Of a stretch of DNA of 62,368 nucleotides, positions 1 to 10,012 are shown piece after piece. Made by a program: the position numbers and the translations under genes. The notes beneath the pieces are model-generated. The model was not told the DNA's origin, searched no databases, and saw nothing but the letters and a program-made list of their open reading frames with translations. Source of the DNA: Arachnopeziza araneosa (lineage: Eukaryota; Ascomycota; Leotiomycetes; Helotiales; Arachnopezizaceae); NCBI GenBank assembly GCA_003988855.1, contig QYAI01000151.1:1-62368 (forward strand). Direction: 5' to 3'. Numbering within the stretch: the first letter of the stretch is position 1; each line of letters begins with the position of its first letter.

Positions 1-828
1 TGTTGTTGAGCAATTAGTACTAGAATCAGAGAATGAGGGGTGGTGGCAGGGATTCTGAGTCGCGAACTGGTCTGAGTCACGAACTGGTCAAGTACGTTAG
101 TAAATTCGATTTTTAGGCTACGTGCTCAACATGTCGACCATGCCCTTCCAATAAATGGTCTATCTATTACCATTTCACTGTTAATGATTCGTATCCGTAT
201 CTCCACAATTTGGTCTCTGGCGAGCTAAGAAATAATTCTCTAGCCATCTAGACTGGGTCGGTAGCTTGAGAAGACTTGCAAAACAATATCTAGAATCGAT
301 CCATTACCGATCAGCCTCCTTGGATGTCTCGAAATCGCACTTAATTTAGAGCAAATGAAGACCTTGCTATTAACATAAGTCAATATTAAAGTCTTTTAGC
401 ACGCAATACCTCCACATCAGTGGCCACCAGCCTGAAATGAAAATATGAATCACGGTTCTAAAATTTCATTTATCTACTCTGACATCTATTTATCTCAACC
501 GATTTTTTAATGGTATCTTAGACCCGACGAATCAAACCAACGTTACTATTCGAAATAAACACAACATATACGAATACAACCAAGTAAGTCCTCTTCTTTC
601 ATACGGCATCGCTCTATTTTCGATCTTCTTAAGCCTACCTACAGTTATTCAATCAAGCCTTTCGATCAAATGACGTTTCTCACACTCGGTATTTCAGCAG
701 GTTGTTTGGCGATCCTACCATCGTCAAAGCCTCTAAGAACTTGGTTGATGCTTCGTACCAAAGCTGTGGTCAAAGGTATAGAGAATATAGGGTACGTCCC
801 TGAGTGGCGAAACTCATTTTTAAATATA
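1..828. other. Left flank without a recognisable gene
   Basis: No reading frame here has coding character. It lies downstream of the 3' end of the minus-strand ankyrin gene and is AT-rich. The one structure I see is a 17-bp tandem duplication at 56-72 and 73-89, which differ at one base. Short open frames around 666-893 overlap the ankyrin gene end and look like chance. Confidence 0.5.
56..89. repeat. 17-bp tandem duplication
   Basis: The units 56-72 and 73-89 (TGAGTCGCGAACTGGTC type) differ by one G/A change. Function unknown. Confidence 0.8.
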
Positions 829-3594
829 CTATTCGAGACCTTTCTCGAGCAGTAGAAGAACTGCCTCATAACCTCCTGCTTTTGCATATTCAATGGGGCT
901 CATTTGATCCGAATTTTCTTTGATATTCGTATCAGCGCCCGCTTCAACGAGAATCTTGACAGGGACTTCTTGTTCGGTCATAACAGCGGCATGTAGTGCC
1001 GTACGCCCACAGTAGTCCTTCAAATTCACATCAGATCCATATCGCAGCAAGAGGCGTTGAGCCTCAACATTCTGCTTTAAAATAGCATCAAATAACGCCG
1101 TTCGACCCAGATAGTTTTGAGTATTTACGCCGGTACCTGCATCGCACAAGATCGGGATAGCTTCTGTGCAGTTGTACTCGATGGCTGCATGTAATGCCGT
1201 GTTGCCATCCCTGTCCCTCATATTGACTGTTGCGCTCTGTGCGGCCTGCTCGCGGACCCTGGCTATGTCACCAGCTTTGATGGTAGCGTAAAACTGTTTT
1301 GTGGCTTTTGAAAATTGGAGAGAGAGGCGAACCAGACCCTCTCGATCAAATTGCCGAAGGCTTGAAAGGTCTTCGCTAGAAATATCCTGCAAACACTCGA
1401 CATCGCTTCCAGCTCTCAGCAATTTCCTTATAACTGAGGTATGACCATTAAGAGCTGCTCGGTGAATCGGTAACCATTCCATGTCAGAGCGCTGGTTGAC
1501 ATCCGCATCCTCTTCTAAGAGCATTTGTATGGCAGAATCATGTCCGGCAGCAGCTGCGAAGTGCAAAGCGGACGCGCCTCCAGGCCTGACTGAGTTAACG
1601 TTGAGTCCTCCCCAGCGTAGCAATTTCTTGATCACCATCGCGTGACCGTGATGTGCTGCCCCAAGCAGCGCTTCCACTTCGCCAATTGCACCATCGACAT
1701 CCCGATGCTCCTGTAAGATATCAATGATTACCAAGTGATTTCCCATTACGGCTGCTGTCAGAACCGGTGCAATTTCTGGTCCGCCAATTTGAGCTCCCTC
1801 TGCAAGCAAGTTTCTTGTTGTGGACTGGTGGCCATTTTTACAAGCAAAGAAAAGAGGGCTTCGTCGCCCAGTCACCACCGCATCGATTATTGCACCTGCT
1901 TTGATCAACAAGTACATGATCTTATTGTGGCCAGACTCAGCTGCCAAATAAAGAGGCGTGACAAAAATTTTATTGGTCGCGTTGCAGTCAGCCCCTTTGC
2001 CAATGAGAAGTCTCACGACATCCTCATGACCCCGGGGTGCTGCTTCGTGGAGTGCAGTCCTTCCTATATTATCACCAAACTTGAAATCGGCGCCACTATT
2101 TAGGAGTAAATACACTGCATCTCCGTGGCCATTACGTGCCGCTTGATGCAGGGCTGTACGTTTAGTGCGATTCTGAAAGTCCAATTTAGCTTTGTTGGAA
2201 AGCAGCAGCGAGACGACTGCTGTATGCCCTGCTGAAGCAGCATAGATTAGTGCTGGTTCCCCATGTTCACCCGCCTCTTGAATATCAACACCTCGTTCCA
2301 AGAGTTTCTGTACCACAGAGATTTGGCCACTAAAAGCTGCGTATTGTATGGCCGATATGGTGCAACCTAGGAACTTCGTGCTTGCTCCTTCATCGAGAAG
2401 CAATAGGGCGAGCTTCTCGTTGCTTCCTTTAAGCGCCAAATGAAGTGCCGTCAATCCATGGTTATTTCTAGCTTCGATTTCGGCATTTTTCTCCAAGAGA
2501 ACTTTTGCCGCATCAGTGTGGCCGCCCAAGACAGCAAGGAGAAGCGGTGTGTTGCCATCAAATTTATCTTTACCCTCAACAATATCCCCAACACAAAGTA
2601 GTTTTAGAACCAGATGGTGGCCATTCTGAGCAGCGAGGTGCAGTGGTGTTTTGCCATCCAGATTTGGATATTGGACTGCTGCGGCATTAGCCCCCTCATT
2701 TATCAGAATTTTCACCACTGCATAATGACCATTCGCTGATGCTAGATGCAAAGGCGTTATGCGACTGTGATTAAGAGGAGTCCCAACAGCAGCTCCTTTC
2801 GAGATCAAGAGACTAAGAATATCTGTGTGGCCAAGTTCAGCTGCCAGATGCAAAGCGGTTGTACCAAGTGCGCCATCTTGAGCGTCGATGTGAGCTCCCT
2901 TCTGCAACAGATCTCTGGCCACAACTAAATTTGCCTTCTCAGCAGCACAATGTAGCGGTGTTCTCTGCCGTATCGACTCTTTTGCTTCAGGGTTAGCACC
3001 AGCTTCTAGCAACAACTTAGCAATATTATTGTCCCAAAGTTTAACAACGAGATGCAGCGGTGTTTTCCCCTCAGAATCAGTTGCCTCAATCGTCGCCCCC
3101 TGTTGAATAAGCAGATTAACTATGGCGCATTGTCCCAATCTTGTTGCAAGAAGTAGTGGCGTATCCATTGAATTAAAGCACCTCTGCTCAATATTGTATA
3201 AATATTGAAACAGTAACTCCACCAGATCCCTATCAACACACTCACAAGCAATATGTAACGATGAATAACCTCTGCTATCCGTTGCTTAGCCGTCAGCCCC
3301 TCGCTCGAGTAGGAGTTTCACTATTGTGTGGGATCTCATTTGTGTTGCTTCTATCAGCGGTATTTCCATGGAATGATGGCGTCTTCTCTTAATGTCGGCC
3401 CCATAATCCAATAATAAATTGACAATTTCAACTTTACCGCTACTAACAGCGATGCTCGGATTTGTTTCGAAGAGTAAATTTTCTTCCTCTATCTTCACTC
3501 CGGCCACTAGCAACTTGCGAACAGTTACTTCGTCTCCCTTCTTGATTGCGTCATGGAGGAAAAACCGATCCCCAAAAATCGAAGTGTCTGACAT
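829..3594 (-). pseudogene. Ankyrin-repeat protein interrupted by one in-frame stop
   Basis: An almost pure array of roughly two dozen ankyrin repeats is visible, with the recurring pattern TPLHLAA, GH, VVKLLL, GA. Read as one frame from the ATG at 3594 it would give about 921 codons, but a TAA at 3286-3288 breaks it after residue 102. The frame across the stop stays open and stays ankyrin-like (GAD before the stop, GYSSLHIA after it), and no GT-AG intron removes the stop, so I read it as a nonsense mutation. A shorter protein could start at the ATG at 3168 (about 779 aa). No NACHT, kinase or membrane domain is visible. Such arrays bind proteins; the partner cannot be told. Fungal ankyrin arrays often belong to STAND receptors, but no N-terminal domain is seen upstream. 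A sequencing error at the stop is possible. Confidence 0.65.
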
Positions 3595-3984
3595 TAGGTT
3601 CTCTAAAAGACCAAGTGGTCAAGGCGATCGCTATTAGCTCCTGTAAACTGTCAGAGATTTGACCCTTAGATAGACACATACGAATTTTCTGGACAATAAC
3701 AAAGCTTCATTCATGAAAGCCGCTGGATGAAACACAAAGCGAGTTTTGAAACTCAGGGGAAAGCAAGTCCAGCGTGAATAGATGACAACACGCAGGTTTT
3801 AATTTAAGAGATCTTTTGCCTGGGACCATGAAGATTTCATGACTAGCCTTGCAAGGGAAATCAATCTAAATCTTCAGAGGTATGAATTTACTGTACGGAT
3901 GTGGACGAACTTCCTGCTTGCACCTCCTCTCCTGCTATATTTTGGATCTGAGAAACTCCTGCAAGTAGTTGTGCTTCAATGTGG

Positions 3985-4082
3985 ATACTAGGCTCCTCAC
4001 GTGTGGAGGGGTCTGTATCGTTGGGTTAAGTTGGCATGTATCCGGAAGAAAGATGGAGGCAGCTGGAGAACCCTTAAGTTAT
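3985..4082 (+). repeat. Solo fragment of a transposon arm (related copy at 60739-60830)
   Basis: About 95 bases align by eye with 60739-60830 at roughly three quarters identity, including an identical GTGGAGGGGTCTGTA block. The right-hand copy sits just 5' of a decayed pogo-type transposase, so this fragment is probably a relic of the same element family without its coding part. The rest of 3595-4370 holds no gene I can support; it is the upstream region shared by the ankyrin gene (minus) and the membrane-protein gene (plus). Confidence 0.55.
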
Positions 4083-4370
4083 GGGGTTCTGGCTGCCTGA
4101 CTAATGAGGTTTTACGTGTTGGCACGTGATTGTACCAACGGTTTCTCTCATGTCCAGCAATCAAGCATAATTTTATGTACCTTTGCATTTTCGGGAGAGG
4201 AACGTGGCTTTGGACTGGAGCCGGCAAAATACAAGGCAGTAGAGCTAGTGATTAAGTTGCAGAAGAAGCTGCACGTAAGATTGGGCAATGCTAGGAAGGA
4301 GATCAGGAATTACAATGTCAGAGACGGACTTGAAGTTGTTAAAAGCAGCGCTTAGCTTAGTAATCGAGAG

Positions 4371-6227
4371 ATGATATCCAGGCCTGGAGAAAGTGGACTG
4401 ACGAGGAAACCGGTGCCTCCGCAATCGCCACCTCAAGCAGATATAGTTGAACTCATGAGCTCGGATCAGATGTCGTCTTCGGCGAGGGAGGAAAATCTTG
4501 CAGCAGCTTCTATACACCCTCTCCTCGATGGTAGCGAAACCAAAACCATGCCAGACGATACCTTCTCAGCCCTGGGCAAGCCTGGCCAGAAGCAACTGCT
4601 TTCTCGAACACACATGGCAGCCGTTATCATTTCCTTGACCTGTCTACTGCTAGGAATCCTGTCCATCGTTCCAAATCTTAAGATAGCTTGGCGTCTACAC
4701 TTCTCCGGTCAACTTATCGTCATTGGTTTTCTCCTGAGCATCATGAACATATGCATGCAGACAATTCTCCCACATGGTTTTCTTCTCTGCGAAGCCAGGT
4801 TCGGATACTCTAGATTACAAAACCTCGATGCGATCATGGCGGGAAAACTTCTCTCCTCGAATACAAGCCTTAGCTGGCGATTGATCTTGGCATCTTTCAT
4901 GGCTCTACCAGTAGGTCTCTCAATTGCATACAAACGCTGCTTGGGTGGCGCGAGTAGTGCTGAAATCATGCCCGATATGCAATATGGGATCGATTTTCCC
5001 CGGCTAGGCAACTGGGCTCCACCGAATGACCCCATCTACTTTTTAACGTCCTCGATGGGAGCATTTCTCGCGGCTTCGCAATACAGTCCGGAAAATTATC
5101 CTACCGCTGACGAGTTTCCAAAAGCGTACGGTTACAATACCTTACTTCTCAGCAATAATTCGGCTGCAATCTTGGATATCCCAAAGGCTTCATACATCTC
5201 CCATTTCCAGAGCCAACTCTCAGATGGCGAACGGTGGGACATTCGCGCATCTGTTACGGCATATATGGCGGCTGGCGATCTATCAAGCGATTTCCAAACT
5301 AATAACGCGACTTGGAATGCGGCTGTCGATTCCAGCCTGGAAGGCGAGGGGTTGAGCACGATATACCTCTATCAGGGTAATGGAGCACGAATAGGGATGA
5401 TGGTAGACTTAGACGATGATGCAGCTTATTTTGGCCTCTATTTCAATTCTTCGATCTGGGGAGGAATGACATTCTTTAACGATCCCACAGACACCGACTT
5501 CGCTCAGTTTCGACTGTCTGCCCGGAAATACAATTTAAGTCGAACGCAGTGCTATGGTCACTGGATTATGAATGCATCCAGTATAAATTTGGTCGATGGT
5601 TACTGCCTTCCAGACTATACGGCGAACTCGAGCATCCTGCAAGGCCCAGACATGGGACCTTATTCAGATGATGCCCTCCCTTCCACACAACATATCTTTT
5701 ACAACTACGCCAAACAATCAGATGCTGTTTGGCTCTTTGCCACTTATTCCGTCTCTGTTGCGACAATATACTGGGCCAGGGCGCTCCTCATCCTTGGCCA
5801 ATATCCCTATATGAATGCTGAATATTCTGCGACATACCGTTCTACCAACGAAACCATCATCTCTACTCGCAGCACGCTTCATGCCAGCAGATTTCTGATT
5901 CTGGTTCTGGCTATTCAGCCCCTCATCACCCTCGCGGCTTTGGCTGTCGTCGTCTGGCTTTATCACGTCCCTCTCGGGACAGGATTTGGCATTATCTCTA
6001 TTCTGTCTGGGTTTCAACCATCCGAGTCCCATTCAATAGCGGGTGCCGGCTTGTCGGGTAAACTTACAGTCCCCGTGAGGCTGGAAGTGACCCCAACTGA
6101 ACCTGATCGGCCCAGTTCGTCGCAGGAGATTATGGCGAACAATAAGGCTGAGGTAACCTATCGTCTCGTCGGAGCGTCGAAAGCAGGACAGATAAGAGAG
6201 TTGCGGAAAGGTCAAGTGTATTGGTGA
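4371..6227 (+). CDS. Fungal multi-pass membrane protein of unknown function
   Basis: An intronless frame of 618 aa beginning at the ATG at 4371. Residues 1-80 are polar and Ser/Pro/Glu-rich. Hydrophobic segments follow at about 83-102, 110-135 and 170-190, and a further pair lies near 445-465 and 500-525. Between them is a long, probably extracytoplasmic region (about 200-440) with several N-x-S/T sequons, aromatic residues and two or three cysteines. The tail is polar. This layout is shared by large fungal-specific families of uncharacterised plasma-membrane or vacuolar proteins; I cannot name the family. Coding character is strong: long open frame, clear hydrophobic periodicity, plausible start context. 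The ankyrin gene upstream is divergent. Confidence 0.8.
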   Translation: MISRPGESGLTRKPVPPQSPPQADIVELMSSDQMSSSAREENLAAASIHPLLDGSETKTMPDDTFSALGKPGQKQLLSRTHMAAVIISLTCLLLGILSIVPNLKIAWRLHFSGQLIVIGFLLSIMNICMQTILPHGFLLCEARFGYSRLQNLDAIMAGKLLSSNTSLSWRLILASFMALPVGLSIAYKRCLGGASSAEIMPDMQYGIDFPRLGNWAPPNDPIYFLTSSMGAFLAASQYSPENYPTADEFPKAYGYNTLLLSNNSAAILDIPKASYISHFQSQLSDGERWDIRASVTAYMAAGDLSSDFQTNNATWNAAVDSSLEGEGLSTIYLYQGNGARIGMMVDLDDDAAYFGLYFNSSIWGGMTFFNDPTDTDFAQFRLSARKYNLSRTQCYGHWIMNASSINLVDGYCLPDYTANSSILQGPDMGPYSDDALPSTQHIFYNYAKQSDAVWLFATYSVSVATIYWARALLILGQYPYMNAEYSATYRSTNETIISTRSTLHASRFLILVLAIQPLITLAALAVVVWLYHVPLGTGFGIISILSGFQPSESHSIAGAGLSGKLTVPVRLEVTPTEPDRPSSSQEIMANNKAEVTYRLVGASKAGQIRELRKGQVYW

Positions 6228-7052
6228 GATGGAGCCGTAGCAAAGTTTGGGTCAGCTCACTTAGCCTTGTTGATTAGAATTCAAATCTTAACCTATCGTA
6301 GCTCACAACTACCTCTCTCAATCCCATGACATCATTCCGGGAGTAACCATGAATCCGTCGCTCCGGTTTACCTAGAGATCTCCCCAGCATACCTATCCAA
6401 GCTGGAAATCATGGCGCTTCGGCACTGGTATTTCACGCAAGCAAAAGTCCCACGAAATATTCCTACGTGATTGCGCATTATTTTTTCAGATCAGAGCGTC
6501 TTCACAGAGTCAAAATTGACGCAAGTATATATCAATTGGTATGCGGACATGAATATAGCCACTGCTTCGAAGCGGCAATTAAGCGGGGCAATCATACAGC
6601 TGCAAGAGAACTCCATGCTGAAGGAATCATCATAGCCTTGACTTCCTAGGTGGTCGCGGATGTCTGGAGGCCCACGCAGGATTATGCATGCAAGCTATGA
6701 AGTACTATTTTTAATGGTCAAACATGTCCATTACTTCCAAGTAAAGTTTACGACAAGCAGCTCAGGCCAAAAATAGCGTCGATTGTGCAAGGACAAGCAG
6801 TGGTCGGGGAGCAAAGCGTCACAGCACGAAATGTATCAATTTTTCATGCACAGTAGATAAACGGCACTCAGTAAGCAAATTCATGTGGTTCCCATGTGAA
6901 TCCCATATCATTTTTTTGGGAGTCTTTTAGTAACCTAAACTATAGAGCCTGAAACAATCCGAATTCAAAAAGCCACCATCACGGTACCCAACCCAGTCAT
7001 CATAATATTCAATCGAGAGCGCACACCCAGTGCTGATCAGTGTAGAAGGAAC
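6228..7052. other. Intergenic stretch, no gene seen
   Basis: This separates the 3' ends of the convergent membrane-protein and secreted-protein genes. It has only short chance frames (for example 6467-6649) without start context, splice partners or family resemblance. Confidence 0.5.
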
Positions 7053-7480
7053 CTATGGGAATTGTGGTCCATCATCCAGCCCACCGTCATCGTAGTAAGG
7101 ATAGACCGTCTTGGTGACAACGGGGTATCCCCAGCAGGAGCAAGCACTGGCATAGCTGTCTCCGGCATTGGTACAAGCGCTCGCATAGACAGGAGTCGCC
7201 GTTGGGCTCGCCACAGAATTGCTAGACGCGCCCGTCAGCGTCGCCAAGCGCGGGTGGAGATGGAGAGAGGAAAGGGAACTTACAGGCCGTAGTAGGTGGT
7301 CACTTGTTGGAAGCTGACGCAGTCCGCGACGTGAGAGGACTGCACCACGGGACCGAGGCGCGTTCCGGTCACGGCTCGGGCGCAGTTGTCAGAGTCGCAA
7401 CCGGGCTTGCCGCTATTCCTCTCGATGATGGCCTGGCCGAGGACGGCGGCGACGTTGAGAAGGATGAGTGCGAGCTTCAT
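7053..7480 (-). CDS. Small secreted cysteine-containing protein (candidate effector or wall protein)
   Basis: Two exons, 7284-7480 and 7053-7221, are joined across a 62-nt GTAAGT...CTAG intron in phase 2, giving 121 aa. Residues 1-17 (MKLALILLNVAAVLGQA) form a classic signal peptide. The mature part has six cysteines, ends acidic (DDGGLDDGPQ), and contains an ACSCWG segment like the SACSC motif common in fungal secreted proteins rich in Ser/Thr/Ala. No catalytic motif and no membrane anchor are seen after the signal, so extracellular location is likely. The neighbouring UstYa-like gene is divergent. It does not look like a dikaritin precursor, since no repeated core flanked by Kex2 KR sites is present. 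The role is unknown; effector is only an inference from size and cysteines. Confidence 0.75.
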
Positions 7481-8573
7481 GGTGATTTGGAAGTGGTGGA
7501 AGATGTGTTGGGAGAGTTATGAGTGCAATTCAGAAGAGATCTGGGCTGATTGATTGAGTGATTGAGTGATTGAGTGATGATGAGGGAATGGAGATTGAGG
7601 GGAGGAATCAACGGGGTTTTATATCTCGACGGGGTCTTTGCAATGCCTCAAGCTACGTCGGTGTTCAAGACTACATCACAGTAGATGAGAGGACTCTTCC
7701 CCAGACTTGAAGAGCTGCAAACACTCGGGGAGGCTTCATGTTTCACAAACGTAAATCTCCGCTCTTCACAGACTATTGAATCCATTGAATAGGACTAGAC
7801 AGAGAAGCATGACGATGGGATGGTCACTACATTGTTGACTTCTACTGGCATCGCTGTGCCGACGAGAAGCAGTGTCATTCTCATGATTAATAGCATCCCA
7901 TGTTACTGGATCGCCTAGGGAGCCAAGATCTGGCTGGCAGCGTCAGAGTTCTTGGGAGACTGGATTCGGTGACCGGAAGAGGAGGATCGACCGATTGCCC
8001 TCGAAATAGTCTCTCGCCCAGGGCCATGCAGAGCCTCAGCCATGATGCCAAGTCTCCCACAACGGCTAAAATTAACTCTTCTTCCGGACGCCGTGGTGTC
8101 TCCGGGGGAACGCCCCTTAGCATCCCGATCGATACAGGAGCCAGATCTCAAGCCCCCTTCGTATTCTCCCCCGCCGCCCAAGATTCACGCATCGAATGGA
8201 AGAGCGACAGCGCACGGTAGTCTACTCGAGAGGATCGAGTTGCAGTGTTCGGGTTGCGGGGCTGAGCTGGGCTGGGAAATGTCCCGCAGCTGAACAACCA
8301 TCCCCACAGGAAGCTAAGCCAGACCGATACGTTGCATGCCGGCATTCTCCAGACGGCCCATCTCGTGATATCACTCGAGGCACGATCAGGACCAGCGAGC
8401 GACGAGAAAGATGCCCGAATTCAAGAGCACATCCGCCCATTGTCAGTACCGCCCCGTGTTGTTTTCGGTGACAGTTCTCGACATCTCTTCTCCCAAGTTT
8501 TTGTCTCCCAAATTTTGGCTTCTCCCAGGCCACTCCTCTCTTGTATTTTATCACATCAACAAGATCAGTCAAG
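7481..8573. promoter_or_regulatory. Divergent intergenic region between secreted protein and UstYa-like gene
   Basis: About 1.1 kb lies between two divergent starts and should contain both promoters. An 8-bp tandem repeat of GATTGAGT type occurs at about 7550-7580. The short frames in 7887-8570 run on both strands with no splice logic and look like chance frames of a GC-rich region. No specific binding site can be named. Confidence 0.4.
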
Positions 8574-9732
8574 ATGTCTTCAGAAACTCGGCGGTATGAC
8601 CTCGTGAGTCGCTCATCCGACGAAAAGGAAGAAGTCCCATTCTCAGATCAGGGCTCGGAAGACGAGCCATTCATCCACAACCAACAACACACTCACCCCT
8701 CAAACAAGAGACAAGCCATCCCATGGATACTCTGTGCCATTTTGGCAACAACCACCAGCATACTCCTATTCCTCCTCCTCGTCCAGAGTAGAGGGAAGAA
8801 CAGCCATCACGGCTCGCCCTATTCAAACGAGTTCAGTAAGTCTCCAGGCAAACAAAATCCAAAACTCGTCGCCACAACACTAACCCGGCGTCATAGTCGA
8901 CCCGGCATCCATCCCCCTCGAGACGCTGAGGTTCACCGGGAGTCCGGACTTCTCCCCCAACGGGACCATGGAGCAGCGGCCGATGGATGGATCCGCGCCA
9001 TGGCCCGAGAACGTCACGTATTTCGGCGAGCCCAGCCCGGCACTGGATGAGGACTGGGAGAGGCTGATCGGGCGGCGCTACTTCTCCATCTCGGAGGTAG
9101 AGGCGCGGGAGATGTTTCCGGAGTCGTATCGAGAGTACGTGGATCAGCTGCAGGGAGGGTACACTGCTGGGTGAGTCGAGGGATCTTAAGCCATTGTATG
9201 GTGATACTAACGAGAGGACGGCCAGCCTTGATGTCTTCCACACATTGCACTGCGTGGTAAGTTCCCCCATCCCCTCCCATCCCCTCCCATTATCCCATAC
9301 ACCCAAGCTCAACCCGCTAGAACACCATCCGCCGGGCCCTCCGCCCCGACTACTACGCGCCACACGCCCACAGCGACATTCCGCACGTTGGTAAGTCCCC
9401 ATTCCGCTCCCTCCCCTCCCTTCCCCTCCCCTTTCATTCCCACCCACTGACCTCCCACAGACCACTGCCTGGACGCCATCCGGCAGTACGTCCAGTGCGC
9501 GGGCACCACCACGCTGGTGCCGACGCGCTTCTTCGACGGCCTCCGCCGCAACTACATCGACTCGGACCAGCCGCACACGTGCCGCTCCTTCGTCTTCCTG
9601 CGCGCCTGGACCGATGCGCGTGCCCTGGGCGGCCCGGCGTACGTCGAGCGCGATCTGCGCGTCGTGGACGTGGAGCGGAATCACATGGCGCATGAGGAGA
9701 TGGAGGAAGAGGCGGCGGCGGCGGAATCATAG
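8574..9732 (+). CDS. UstYa family (DUF3328) oxidase-like protein
   Basis: Five exons, 8574-8835, 8897-9170, 9226-9256, 9321-9390 and 9461-9732, give 302 aa; all junctions are GT-AG and the frame closes exactly. A polar N-terminal tail is followed by one membrane segment (about residues 50-72, IPWILCAILATTTSILLFLL). The lumenal part carries the two family HxxHC motifs: HTLHC (in the 31-nt third exon) and HVDHC followed by LDAIRQ. After these comes a Cys- and Trp-containing C-terminus. UstYa-type proteins catalyse oxidative cyclisation or related steps in ustiloxin-like RiPP and other fungal metabolite pathways. The start is the ATG at 8574; upstream in-frame codons lack an ATG. The 3' half is unusually GC-rich. 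A secreted-protein gene and an ABC transporter flank it. The substrate is unknown. Confidence 0.88.
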
Positions 9733-10012
9733 GGGGTGCAGGTATGATGATTTAGCGAGAGCGGAGGATTTGTGTGTTTGTGACCCTTACTTCGCTACTT
9801 CTCAAGCGATTCATCTGTAAATGAAACAGAAGTCAGTTTAATTTACTCTGGCATACCGTTCAGGATTGTTGGATTACTAGCACAAGATAATCCTTTTTTC
9901 TATAATGTTAACACTCTCTTAAAGAAACAACGCTTTCTATTTCAAACAGCCATGTAGTGTATATTTCCGTCCTCGCCAATTCTCCACTGCCTCCACTCTC
10001 TCGCTTATACGA

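Noticed and set aside
7053..7480. Secreted protein as a RiPP precursor for the UstYa-like enzyme
   Set aside because: No repeated core peptides and no Lys-Arg processing sites are seen.
8833..9693. Minus-strand frame of 286 codons antisense to the UstYa-like gene
   Set aside because: It lies over a GC-rich gene whose spliced sense frame carries the two HxxHC motifs; the antisense product is Arg-rich and has no motif.
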